A DNA stretch of 64,000 nucleotides from Staphylotrichum longicolle. Lineage: Eukaryota; Ascomycota; Sordariomycetes; Sordariales; Chaetomiaceae. Positions within the stretch are counted from its first letter, which is position 1; every line of letters starts with the position of its first letter. A program made the position numbers and the translations under genes. This document shows, piece after piece, positions 48,752 to 59,917 of the stretch. The DNA lies in assembly GCA_019096155.1 (NCBI GenBank), contig JAHCVI010000004.1, positions 1,798,001 through 1,862,000 of the forward strand. Direction: 5' to 3'. The notes beneath the pieces are model-generated. The model saw only the letters and a list, made by a program, of their open reading frames with translations, was not told the origin of the DNA and ran no database searches.

Positions 48752-49843
48752 TGTGCTTGGCTACCTTACCTTACCCACTGCCTGGTTAGTCGTCTCGTTG
48801 AGGCTTGTATGTTTGATTCAAGAGTCTGAAACTTCTGTGACAATCTCGTGCAGAGCAGGCTTGAGAAACAAGGAAAGATGAGAAAAAAGCCATTACCTCC
48901 TATGGGACAAGTGACAGTTTTGGGCGGTTCAAAGTTCGGTCTTCATTTGAGTTGTCTTGAGTTGGTTCCATGGATGTGATCCTTTCAGAGCCGCAGCATC
49001 TCAGCTCCTGCAGCTAGGAGATGTGTGCGCCCAAATAGGACAGCACCGAGGCCAGATCTGCATCGTGCCTCACGCTAACACCAGCTGTTTCTCTCGGACG
49101 GGGCTCCAGGCGGGGCAGTGGTCTAGGATGTCTTCCTTCGCCCGCTACAGCCAGTCATTTCCCGCCCTCTACGGGGCGTTGCCCGTTGAGGCTGTCAATC
49201 CTTTGCAGGCTAACCTGCTCTCTTGGCAGGAGTGGTGCCGTGGTGCCGTGTTGCCGCTTCACTCACTTGTCCCGAATTGAGACAATTGGAGTTGTAACCA
49301 CCACCTGCAAATGTGAGACAATCGAAAGACGCCTTGGTGCCGTGTGCATGAGACGAGGCACAGGGGGCAAAGCAATGGGGCGCCAACCATATCTCATGAC
49401 CACAGTCTATGCTCAGAAACGGAAGCATCTTCGAGACTTCGGTTTTGAGAGCCAAAGTCAGTTAATGACAAGACTGCAGCACAGGCAGCTTGAATGCTTG
49501 GCAATACGTATGCAAACGGAGGGCGGTACAGTGGGCAAATAATTGACACTTCTCCAACTCCACATACGGCTCCTTTCTTTGAATAGAATCACCTCGGTCA
49601 CTTCCCACCCACCCCTTTCCACTCTTCAACCACAGGACATCTCTCACAACCTTCCCCCGCAACAAAACCCTCGCTTCGCTTCGCTCATACGCAACCCCTA
49701 TCCGCCGCGGACACGTCACGGTCACTCCCTGCTCCCCATTCACCTTCCCAACCCGCCCCGCCCGGCCCAGCCCATTATCCCATACACCCCCTCCACCTCC
49801 CCCAGCCCAAGCCTCTCTCCCAACAACCTCAGCACCTCCCTCA
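48752..49843. other. Upstream region of the membrane-protein gene
   Basis: 1.1 kb between the start of the seven-pass protein and the 3' end of the Cys-rich protein. No gene is supported. Confidence 0.5.
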
Positions 49844-51710
49844 TCAGCAAGCAAGCAACCTGATCACATCCACATCCATCCCTCCCTTAGTTCTCCGCAT
49901 ACTCCTGCACAATCTCCTCCACTCCGCGTCCGCGTCCGCATCTGACCCCGCGCTGCTGCCGCCACCACTTGTGGTCGTTGTAGTGGTGGTCAAGTCCGTG
50001 GGCAGGCTAGTGGGCATCCCAGCAGCCCCGGCGGCGGCGCCCCCCACCAACTCTCGGACACAGTCCGCGACCACGCCCGGGTCGCGGCACGACCGCAGGA
50101 TGGTGGTGGAGGCGAGCTGGGCGGTGGTGGTGGGAGGGGGGACGGGGCACATCGGGACGGTGCCGGGAGAGGGAGGGGAGGTGCAGTTCGGGGCGGGGCA
50201 GCTGCCGCGGCGGCGGTCGCCGTGGTCGGCACGGTCACGATCACGGTCTGAATCTTGGGAGGAGGAGGCGGGGGCGACGACGGCGACGGCGGCGGGAGAG
50301 GCGCATGCGTCGCAGATGAGTTGTCGGCAGCAGCCGGGGGGTTGTCCCGAGGGGGAGCAGTTGAATTCGCTGCGGGGGACGGTGAGCGGGATCGGGGAGA
50401 GGAGGGCCTGGGGCGGCAGGCTCGGATGCTGCTGCTGGGAGGGGGTGGATGAGATGGGCGGCAGGCGGAGGAAGCGCGGGATTTTGCACCGGGAGCAGGA
50501 CTGGATGTTTGTTGAGTCGGGGTCCAGGAGGTGGGGGCTGCTGTCGAGCTGACTTGCGAGGTCGATTGCCTCTTGGAGCGACAAGATTGTGTCGAGGTCG
50601 CTGCCGGCTTGGAACTTGTTTTGGAGCTGTGTGCGTTGGTGCTGAATGGCCTTGAGAGCCAGCACGCCCCGGACGGTCAAAGCAGGGCCGATGACCTCGC
50701 CTAGCATGCGGTGTTCCTCGAGCTCTCTCCTGATGTGCCGGATGATGGGTTTGCAGTCTGGCGTCCCGTCGTGCACCGGATCTGCGCTCAGCAACATTTC
50801 GAAGATGTGTCCGTCCTGATTTTGAATCTTTTCAAGCTCCTTGACCCGATGTTTCAGAATGGATCGCTGTCGCTCGCTCTCTCTTAGCTTTTCGATGAGA
50901 ACGTCGGGGCCGAAAGCCGTAGAGGGGCGCATGGACGGGCCCTCGACTCTCTCACTGGCTTGGCTGCTCTGGTTGGCCCATCCGATTAGGCATTCTCTCA
51001 GCATCCTGTTCTCGTCCTCGAGAATCTGGAGCTGCACGTCGGTCTCTCTTGGGGTGGGCTGCGCACAGCTTTCGTACGGTTTGGTGATCGATTTGCCCCA
51101 GGTGGCTGACGTCTCTAGTTCTTCGACGAGCCCGGCTTCTTCTCTGGTCCTCCCAAAAGCAGCGGCCGCGCCTATCTGGACGGCACAGAGGCGCCGCTCG
51201 ATTGCGTCGATGAGAATGCGGGGGCATTGTTCGGCGGGGTCTGTATCCTCTTCATAGTCTGCATCGACCTCTTGATCTGAATCTTCCCCGAGGACCGAGT
51301 GGTTGCGAATCACATCAAGAGTTTCGGTGGAAGTGTATGGGATTCTTGGTTCTGCCGACGTCGAAGCTATGCGATGAGTTGGTGCACTCACATATGGTCT
51401 GGAAGGGACGATGTTTGAGCGCGCCAGGGTTGTCTTCCAGTTCCTCGGCGGGGGGCTCTTTTTCTTCTTCTTTTCCTTTTTCATCCCCTTCTCAGGTAGC
51501 GTCAAGTTTGATATTTGCAGCATCGTTGCAATGTTCTCGCATGGAGTCGTCGGGTCAGGGAGTGACACTGAGGGAAAGACAACCCAGGTGCAGGGAGAAA
51601 TTAGTAGTTGAATGCTTGACTTGGAGTCGGGTCATCTTCAGCTGCAAGGTCTGCATGAGAGAGCCAACATTGAGGAGATGGCCAATCACGGTGTTGCTAT
51701 CTTTAGCCAT
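49844..51710 (-). CDS. Cys-rich coiled-coil protein of unknown function
   Basis: Proposed exons 51710-51621 and 51535-49844 (593 aa as read), with an 85-nt intron GTCAAG...GCGAG that removes two stops. The start is MAKDSNTVIGHLLNVGSLM; if this intron is wrong, the first ATG of the large exon is 51523 (MLQISNL). The middle third has coiled-coil-like heptads (VQLQILEDENRMLRECLIGW, LIEKLRESERQRSILKHRV). Further on are Cys clusters SCSRCKIPRFLRLP, GCCRQLICDACASP and GSCPAPNC, a spacing that could bind zinc in a RING-like way. The sequence after them is Thr/Pro/Ala low complexity. Near 49922 a neighbouring frame reads VEEIVQEYAEN and stops at 49887, which is more protein-like than the printed end, so one base may be missing. 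I do not recognise the family. Confidence 0.65.
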
Positions 51711-52151
51711 GACTTATCTATGTTTAGGTGCTCCCGAGCTATTGGATACCCCTTGCCCGCCCATCGGCTTCATTTGCTTTTAGTTTAGACACTGGTTGTG
51801 CATGCCATCCAGTGCTTAATTTTGTGTAGTTATGAGAATGCACAGTCTGTTCAAATGACGCATCGCCAGCGTTGGAATGGGATCATATGATTGTGATCAT
51901 TGCGATTGATGTCAACAGAAGGGGGATGATGGCCGTGGTTTCCCACCCCGCTCCCCAATCCTTCAATTTCTCTAACACCGCGCCCAAAAAGCGTATAATA
52001 CACAAACGAAGCAAAGCCATACATGATATATACAGTGAATCAAACGTGAGTCGTCAGGTAAACCAACCCCAACAGGCAAACCAGGTAGTCATCCGCCTCG
52101 GTTCGGATCCTCAAATCAAACCCGCACCAGGCGATGTCTGAATGAAGCATC
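51711..52151. other. Region between the Cys-rich protein gene and the AA9 3' end
   Basis: 441 bp, locally A/T-richer than its surroundings. It carries the promoter of the minus-strand gene at 49844-51710 and the 3' UTR of the AA9 gene. Confidence 0.5.
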
Positions 52152-53201
52152 TTAGTTCTTGCCCAGATCACGCGCATGGCGGCGCTTCTTGTCCCGCCCC
52201 GCGCAGCGCGTCGGGCGCGGTGCGCTCGCGGTGCTCGTGGCGCCTGCGGCGGGGGCAGCAGTGGTGGCAGTTGCGCCAGGGGACACAATCACCGTCGCGC
52301 CGGCATCGACGCTCGCGGCCGTGGTGGTGGTGGCAGCAGCAGGCGCAGCGGTGGTAGTGGTGGTCGCAGCCGGGGCAGGGGCCGCGGTGGCGGAACCCGT
52401 GACGGCGGTGGCCGAGGCGGTGATGGCGGACTTGGCCTGGGCAATGCTCGCGGCGCCAGAGATGAGGGCGGGGCCCGGGATGGAGTAGGTGAAGGGAGCG
52501 TTGTAGATGTTGGCGAGGATGCCGGCGTCGTCGGGCTTGTACAGGGCGGTGCCGAGGACGCCATCCGGGTTGCTGGTGCCGGAGCCGGTAATCTGGAGGT
52601 TGAAGCACTGCGGGTAGTTCTGGGCGCCGTTGGGCTGGTTACCGCTGTGCAGGGCGATGATCTCGTGGCGGAGGACGTAGTTGCCGGGCGCGATGTCGGC
52701 GGGGATCTGAACCATCCATGCGTTGCCGTTGGCGATCAGCTGGTCGGAACCCCACACGCCGGGCGCCTTGCTGCCATCGACCAGGCCAACCTCGTCAATC
52801 TTGAAGAATTTGAGCGTAGTCTTGTCGACCTTCTCGCAGCCCGCGCTGCCGCAGTTGGCGAGGTAGTCGATGACGGGACCGTGGTGGGACTCGGGCCAGG
52901 TGTCCCACTGGATGAAGATCTTGTCGCCGGCAGCAACGACGGCATGACCCCCGGCGTTGGTAGCAGACTTGTGGCAGATGATGTCGGGGCTGGCAAAGGC
53001 GTCGGGGGCGACGAAGCCGTTGTCGGTGTTGCTGGCGGTCCAGCCAACAACCGTCGGGGGGTTCTGCTGGTACGGGAAGCTGAAGGGGTCGTAGTTCTGG
53101 TACGAGAGACCGTTGATGACGATGTTCGTGACGTGGCCGTGGGCGGCAACCGTCACAGCACCCGCAAGGGCGGAAAGGAGAGTCTTGGAGCTGAACGACA
53201 T
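52152..53201 (-). CDS. AA9 lytic polysaccharide monooxygenase
   Basis: A copper enzyme that cleaves cellulose oxidatively outside the cell. Single exon, 349 aa. The signal peptide is residues 1-20, and cleavage before H21 (AAHGHVTN) makes His the mature N-terminus, as the histidine brace requires. The second copper His is in [19 protein letters not shown], and the axial Tyr is probably in [25 protein letters not shown] is the other strongly conserved block. After the catalytic domain (to about residue 245) comes a Thr/Ala-rich linker of about 80 residues. There is no CBM1; the protein ends in a short basic tail ([15 protein letters not shown]). A TATA-like box is upstream. The intronless structure and the isolated location fit an independently regulated secreted enzyme. 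Confidence 0.96.
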   Translation of the reverse strand: MSFSSKTLLSALAGAVTVAAHGHVTNIVINGLSYQNYDPFSFPYQQNPPTVVGWTASNTDNGFVAPDAFASPDIICHKSATNAGGHAVVAAGDKIFIQWDTWPESHHGPVIDYLANCGSAGCEKVDKTTLKFFKIDEVGLVDGSKAPGVWGSDQLIANGNAWMVQIPADIAPGNYVLRHEIIALHSGNQPNGAQNYPQCFNLQITGSGTSNPDGVLGTALYKPDDAGILANIYNAPFTYSIPGPALISGAASIAQAKSAITASATAVTGSATAAPAPAATTTTTAAPAAATTTTAASVDAGATVIVSPGATATTAAPAAGATSTASAPRPTRCAGRDKKRRHARDLGKN

Positions 53202-53437
53202 GTTGGAAGTCGGGTTCTAGTGACTGTGAAGAGAATCTGTGCGTGGGGCAGAAGATAGCTCAGAAGTACCGTCTAGCGGAAAGAATGTATCAAGGTGTGA
53301 ATGAGAGGAAGAAGAATCTTCAGTCAATGAAGGAATGGTAAGGAAACAACGAATGAAGGGAAGAATGGCTTTGCTTGAAGGTCGACTTGCGCCTGGGGAG
53401 AACAGAACAGAGCTCATCGGTGGGCTCGAAGAGCAGT

Positions 53438-53443
53438 CTTATA
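53438..53443 (-). promoter_or_regulatory. TATA-like box upstream of the AA9 gene
   Basis: TATAAG on the minus strand about 237 nt before the AA9 start codon, in the context GGATATAAGACTG. TATA boxes are common in strongly inducible fungal cellulase genes; here the only evidence is the match and its position. Confidence 0.35.
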
Positions 53444-55004
53444 TCCTCGGAGGGTTCGGGGGGTTGAGCACCTTGCTGAACCCCTGAACGGTCATTTTGC
53501 CCACTTGAGTGTCGATTACACCCTTTCCCAGGTACCATGCACCCAAGGTGACGACGATGGGGAAGTGTGGCCCTTGCCATCAGGCTGGGCGGAGGAATCC
53601 TGATGTTTCAGTAAAATGAGCCGCCGGCCCAGGTGGACCAGGAACTCGGTTCACAGAACGCGGGGGTCATGAGGAGGAGAGAGAAATGCAGGCATTGTGT
53701 GATGGCGGCGGTAGCGTCGGGCGGTGGGAAGCGAACGGTGACGCCAGCAGGGGGCCACCCCGGCCAACAACGGAAAGCGGTTGAGGATAAACAGAAACAG
53801 AGATCATGGCCGTGAGGTGGTGGAGAGACCAGGAGAAAAAGATGGGATGCCAAGGAGGTGCCTAGCGTGATCTGAATGATGCGAGCCATGGGTATCGCCG
53901 CCACCGCATGAAGCAACCACACACGACGCCGGCGCAGACCAATCGCCCAGCAGGATGCGTCATCCGATGTGCAGAACAGCATGAAACATGGCGAGGTTGT
54001 TACGATGGGTCGAAAGCGGGGGATCTGGTGGTGGTGCGGCGGCGTTGACTGAGAGAGGCGGGTCCTCAGGGGCTGGACAGGGGACGCGAGGGAAGCTAAT
54101 GCAGGGACACGGCTTCTCGCTTGCTTCTCTGGGCCCCACAGAGCGCCCCCAAATCTCAACGCCTGGCGCGCGCATCTGTGACCCCGCTCAGCGTGTTCCG
54201 GGAAGCGCTTCCACGGCGTGGCGGCTGGGATGTGGTGGGATGTCATGGCATTCCGGGTCATCAGAGAACACCGCAGAATGGCAGAGACGATCTGAATGTG
54301 GGCAGAAACCCGGTCTGCCGGCCCGAAGGCTCCACAAGACTGAGACAGATGCGAGTTGAGATGGGCAGTCGACCTGGTACTCGGGTTCGGTCAAGACAGC
54401 ACCGAGCTGTGGTCTAGGGTCTGCGGCCATGCTCGAGTCGCCAGGAGTGCCGCCTCGACTTGCCATTCTGCATCCCAGGTGGCCTGTAGGTAATGTCTGC
54501 GAAACGCTGAAGCGCGCGGCCGCCCAAGCGCGGACAGACACAGTGGGCCATGTCTCCATGATGGGGAGCATGGTTCGGGTCGGGCGGCGAGTGCTCGCTA
54601 CCGGGGTCGCACTATCCTCGCCAATGCCGCCCTAAATTAAATTCTGGGCGTGCTCATTGTCGTGCATCAGCATTAAGCGGCAAGACTTGCGATGTGATGC
54701 GACCTGCTGAGTTCTGTGATGCATTGCTTCGAGGCCAATGCGAAATTGACTCAGCCTTCTACAGCCGTCTGGTCGTCTTGCAGTCTTCAAGCTGTCATCG
54801 AGTACCGAAGCGGGGCGTTCACGGAGAAGAGGGGAGCTGACTCTAAGGCAGGAGCGTAAGTAAGTTGAATATCGAGCAGAAAGCTGCCGTCGCTTTCTCA
54901 GCTGCGTTTCTTCAAACCTATCGTTGAGGTCGGAGAAAAGGTGACAAAGAAGTGCTGGACACAGCATCCATCAAACCAAGATGCAACATACGGGAACCAG
55001 TGCC

Positions 55005-55032
55005 CGTGTGTGTGTGTATGTGTGTGTGTTTG
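55005..55032. repeat. (GT)n microsatellite
   Basis: GT repeated about thirteen times with one A interruption, in the AA9-YTH intergenic region. Confidence 0.8.
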
Positions 55033-56037
55033 TTGTTGTGGACTGTGGAGATTGCTGTTGGAAAGTGAAAGCTGCCCGATTCCAGCGGAGGGTGTGCTTG
55101 GCAACCTGGAATTCCTCAGCCCTGCCGATGCTCCGACGAGTCGGCGCCGGGTCACACCGAGGCTCGCGCTAGCCACCACCTCCACCTTCTGCAGTGAGCC
55201 AATTGGTGCCAGCCCCACCCGAGAAATCTGACCCGATTTCACATCGCGACTGCTGACCGCATCCAAAGTTACTGCTGCCCAAGTACGCCCCAGGCTGTCG
55301 TTGCTGCTGTTTCGGACCTGACTACCTAGGCAGTACTCAGACGGGTGGTCTTTGTTTCCGAGAGACGAGAGAGTGCGCATGCCTCGGGCCTAACTCACGA
55401 GAACACATTCCTGGCATATGTCGTCGGGAAGCTGCATGCAAAACTGCATTGGAAGCCGCTTTTCAACTCATTAAGGTTTTGCATCGAGTGCGGATACAGG
55501 TGCGAGTCAAAGAGGTATAGAGGAAGACCCTTCCCAATCCACTCTCTATGTGCTGGCCTTATGCAAATGTGTGCAAAACGGCAGACCCGTGGAGAGACGG
55601 GACCTGGTTTCCACTCATCATTCAACGGACCATACTGATCAACACACAAACTCTTTTCAGGACCAAAAACAGTAGACTCACATTAAGACGAGGAGCAGAC
55701 TGCGTTGCATTCAGCTTTGGCTGTCGGCTCAAGTGCTCTCAAGCTGCTCTCAAGCTACGGCAGTTTACCTGTTCTCCACAAAACCCGACCCAACAACCAA
55801 CAAGCACAGAACGCGGAATCAACAACAGAGGGAATGGCGCCTTAGCCAAAACTAGAACTACACTGACAGAGAGCGCCTTGCAGAGCAGTTCCAGACTGCA
55901 TTTGGACCCCACCAGCCCCCAACTCAAGCTTTGCTTTTCCAGTTACATCAGCGTACTTCGACCGACCCTGTCCGTCTTCATTCTGTCTGGAAGCTAACCA
56001 CTTCATCCAGTCGTCTGCAACCCCTGATGTCCTGAAA

Positions 56038-58580
56038 ATGCCAGACTCTCCGCAGCCCCCCAAGATCGGGCTGGATGCTCGCGCCGCAGAGCTCAAGGAG
56101 AAGCTTCTTAGGAGCCGCGGTCAGAGCCAGAACCGTGCGAGCTTAACCCAGCCCCCACCTGATGGCGTCAGGGCGAGCCTGGCTGTGCCTGCGCCAACAC
56201 CTCCAAAGGCGTCCTCGTCTACTCGCCCAATTTCGGAACGGGCGAAAGCTTCCAACTTTATTCCTCACAAGGTCCCAAGCCCGCCCGTGCTGACCTCGCT
56301 CCCCGCCGATGCGAATGACATTGCAGCTCTGATCTCGTCTATCTCATCTGCTGTCGGCGCTGAGGAAATGCCAGAGCAAAACAAGCGTGATACTGCGAAA
56401 AGTGATGTGCAACAGATGGACCCAGCCCAAAAGACCACTTCAGCTCTCGAAGAGCGCCCTCTACCACACAAGACTCCGTCAATAGTATCTCAACCGGTGA
56501 CGTCGGCACCCACAAAACCGACCGCGCCTGCATCTCAGGCAACGCCTCTCCCGGAAGAGCGTGCCCCGAGGATATCTATTCCGCTGGCACCGCAGAGCAA
56601 GCAGGCAGAACAACCCATCCGCGACATTTTCTCGGCGGTTAAACCGCCTCTTAGCACTCGACGCCCGGTTAATGCGTCTCCTGAGGAAGGCGAGGCTACA
56701 GGGACACCTCAAAAGAACGGCGCATCGAAAGCAACGCCAACGAAGCCTACAGGGCCTGCAAATTCTCGGTCATTGGATCTTAAAAACTCAATGTCTACAG
56801 CCACGTCCCATGCTAATGGTATTTCACCTACTGCTCCCACTATCAATAGCCGTGGAGAACCTGCTCGGGAAAGGACAGACCATACACCTCCTCAACACCC
56901 TCCACACAACCTGCCTGGTGATGGCGGACACAGCTCAAAGCCACAAACAGCGGCTCCCATGCCCAAAACAGGGGGCACTAGTACTGAGTCAGGGCAGACT
57001 GCCACCACCTCCAAAGAGACCGCCCACCTCGAACCGATCTCGTCTGAGGATATCTTTGCGCGCCTGCTAAGCCAGGTCCCTGACCTCAAAGATTTTCTTG
57101 AAATGACGGGCTACTTCGATGTCGAGACCCGAACGAGGAAGCTCGACCGGTTTCGGAGGGTTAAGGCGCTCGCAGCCGAGAAACTACGAATCGAGGAGGA
57201 AGAACGGAAGCTCATGGAAGAAGAGGAGCTTGAGCTTGGATTGCAGCGGTCGACTGTCTCGAGGCTTCCAGGCACAGCAACGAGCGCCCTTGCGGGTTCA
57301 GAGACCCCTAGCTTATTGACGCCTGCCACACCCATGTTTGCTGGTGCGCTACCGACGCCTGCCACACCCATGTTTGCTGGTGCGCTACCGACGCCTGTCA
57401 CACCTGTGCTTCCCGGTCTCAAGATAGACGCCCTAGGCACCGCGCATACCAAACCTGCAAAGAGAGCGCACGACGACGACAGCAGCGAGCTGAGCCAGAA
57501 AGTGCCACGCCTTGAACCGCCACCGCCACCGCCGTCTCGTCCGGCAGGAATTGACAACAAGACCCGGGAGGACGGCCAGCGAGACCGAAAGCCGCGGGAC
57601 ACGTCTCCGCCACGGCGGCCGTATCCGCAGTCGTCGCCTGGCCGCGATGATCGCTACCGGAGGAGCCCGCCCCCTCGGCCTCGGTCTCGCCAGAGCCACG
57701 ATGACTATGACAGCCGCCCCAGGTACAAACGCTACAAGGACGACGGTTCAGAACGCCGGCGGGACTCTGGCGGTCAGCCGGTCTCGTACCCTATCCATGT
57801 CGATCTTGGACGCAAGGGCGGTCAGTACTGCCCGTCCGTCTATCAATTGTCAAAGCTGTTGCTAATGACACACCAGACACACGCTTCTTCATCGTCAAGT
57901 CGTTTAACGAGGAGAACGTGCGGCGGTGCATGGAAGACGTAAGCCCTCCTCCAAAGACAGCAGACCCCCCCTCCAGACGAGACGCTGACCAGCGCACAGG
58001 GCCTCTGGACGACCCAGGTCCAAAACGGCGAGATCCTCGCCGAAGCCTACGCCACATGCCAGAACGTCATCCTCTTCTTCTCGGTCAACAAGAGCCGTGC
58101 CTTTCAAGGCTACGTAAGTTTTTTTTTTTTTTTTTCCCTTCTTACCCTTCACATCAAACTAATACTGTGACCTCTTGCAAAACAGGCGCGCATGGCCACC
58201 CCGCCGTCGCCGTCCAACCCGCCCCCCACCTTCACGCGCTCCATCCACTGGGACACGTCGGACCCGTTCCGCGTGCAGTGGCTCAGCAAGACGCACGTCG
58301 AGTTCTTTCGCATCGGCCACCTCAAGAACTCGCTCAACGAGGGCGCCGCGGTGCTGGTCGGCAAGGACGGGCAGGAGGTCGAGGAGGGGTGCGGGCGGGA
58401 GCTGGTGAGGAGATGTATGAGTTTGCTAGGTCCGTTGCGCAGGGGGAGGGGCCCGCCGGTGGTGGTGGCGGCGGTGGTGGAAGGGGGAGGGGGGGGGGGG
58501 AGTATAATGGTAGTGGCAGTGGTGGTGGTGGGTATCGCGGTGGGAGGTTTAAGAGAGAAGGTTCGAGGGAGAGGTGGTAA
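56038..58580 (+). CDS. YTH-domain m6A RNA reader (YTHDC1/Mmi1-like), one apparent frameshift
   Basis: Binds N6-methyladenosine in RNA, probably in the nucleus. Exons 56038-57820, 57877-57938, 58000-58113, 58186-58580. The first 590 residues are disordered: Pro/Ser-rich, a DLKDFLEMTGYFDVETRTRK helix followed by a charged EEEER coiled coil, a 36-bp tandem repeat, then an Arg/Ser/Asp-rich stretch. The YTH domain covers 595-740: TRFFIVKSFNEENVRRCMED, GLWTTQVQNGEILAEAYATC, VILFFSVNKSRAFQGYARM, DPFRVQWLSKTHVEFF, GKDGQEVEEGCGREL. Likely aromatic-cage Trps are W618 and W675. After GRELV the printed frame goes to low complexity and stops at 58605. One added G near 58407 gives EEMYEFARSVAQGEG and a Gly/Arg tail ending REGSRERW at 58580, which is surely native. 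Confidence 0.92.
57319..57414 (+). repeat. In-frame 36-bp tandem repeat in the YTH gene
   Basis: Two identical 36-bp units (57319-57354 and 57355-57390), each encoding TPATPMFAGALP, then a diverged partial third copy (TPVTPVLP). The identical copies suggest a recent slip or a variable-number repeat within the disordered region. Confidence 0.95.
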
Positions 58581-59917
58581 GGGATTTGTGAAGAAGGGTT
58601 TGTGAGAGGAGGTGTATGGTAAATATGCTGTGCAGTTTGTTGTACATCTTGTGGTTAGTTCGAGTACATGAAAAACAATCTGTGAGGATATCACGTACCC
58701 TTCATGCCCTCCATGGTTCTTGGCTCTTTTCGTTACCTTGTTCCTCAATACATTCTGAGGTTGTCATTCTCCCAGGATGGCTGACCATGATGCAACTCCT
58801 TTCCAAACAAAAAGAAAAAAAAAAAAAAAAAAACAGCCACCTCCTCGCAACCACCCAAACTATGCCTGGTTGGTTGGTTGGTTGGTTGGTTGGTTGGTTG
58901 GTTGCATGTTTGGCGCATGGCAGGGTGCTGCAGGGTCAATGCCGAGACCTCGCCCCTCCGGCCCAAGCCGGAGATAAGATCAGATGGTGGCTCCCGATTT
59001 AGACTAGCGGCTCGGATCGTATGTGGCACGCGGGATGAAGGTTGACGAGATTTCTTGGCGAGATCCACTTTTCCCGTCTCTGAATGCATGCATGCGGCTG
59101 GTTGTTTACTGTGTAAGGTAGGTTTCTTCACCCACTCACTTCGAAAGAGAGGCGGAGGTGGAAGGCGAGGCTTCCACATATGTGTCGCGTCGCGTCGCGT
59201 CGTACTGATCAGTGTATGTTGGATTTTTTTTTCTTGTTAGCAGTTGGGCAACAGCATGGATGGAATGTTTCACCTTGCTTTGAGGCAGGTAAGAAACCGT
59301 GGAAGGGTCATTGTCTCGTGTTCAATCTCACAGGTAACTCTCACCGCGGGGAAGAGGGAGGGAACAGATGACTGACTGACTGAGGGTAATGCGGGAAACA
59401 CGGGAACCCCCAGACGCCCATCATCCAGCGACTGACTGACTAACTGATAGACTGGCTCACTGTGTTTGCAACGTCACTGGACAACGCCCATTTGCACGAC
59501 TTCAGATCACAGGTGGTGGGCTTTCCCAAGCGAAACATCCACCTCATCACCTGCACACCGTCACCGCACCCTGTTCACAAACGAAAACCATCGATAGGCA
59601 TCTAGGAAGGTAGGTAGGTAGTTATGCATATATTTACCGCATGACATAGTACCACAACAACATGGTTGCCATTCTAGCAGATACACTGCACCGTTTCCCT
59701 CACCCGAACCATCGCACACTGCCCCAGCAACAGCGTCAATCTGGCCATGCAGCAGCCCGTACAATAATACAACACCACAACAATGCAATGCAATGCAATG
59801 CAACCCACCAAACTCAAACTTTCACCACCAGAACTAAACTTCACACCCACATCCACAATCTCAACCTCAATCTCAACAACAACTAAAAATCCAAACCGGC
59901 GGGCACCGCCCCCGCTC
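58581..59917. other. Convergent 3' region rich in microsatellites
   Basis: 1.3 kb between the YTH gene and the minus-strand gene at 59918. No gene is supported. It contains at least six different simple repeats. Confidence 0.6.
58815..59800. repeat. Cluster of six short simple repeats
   Basis: A19 at 58815-58833; (TGGT)9 at 58867-58904; (GTCGC)n at 59184-59202; (TGAC)n at 59369-59383; (GGTA)n at 59608-59620; (CAATG)4 at 59781-59800. Unit lengths differ (1, 4, 5, 4, 4, 5). Confidence 0.85.

Larger units (their letters stand above)
53202..56037. promoter_or_regulatory. Divergent upstream region of the AA9 and YTH genes
   Basis: 2.8 kb without a supported gene. It holds the AA9 TATA-like box and a (GT)n microsatellite at about 55005-55032. 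The YTH gene lies at the right end. Confidence 0.5.

Noticed and set aside
52176..53258. A 360-codon Gly/Ala-rich frame antisense to the AA9 gene
   Set aside because: It is a mirror of the AA9 coding sequence caused by G/C third positions.
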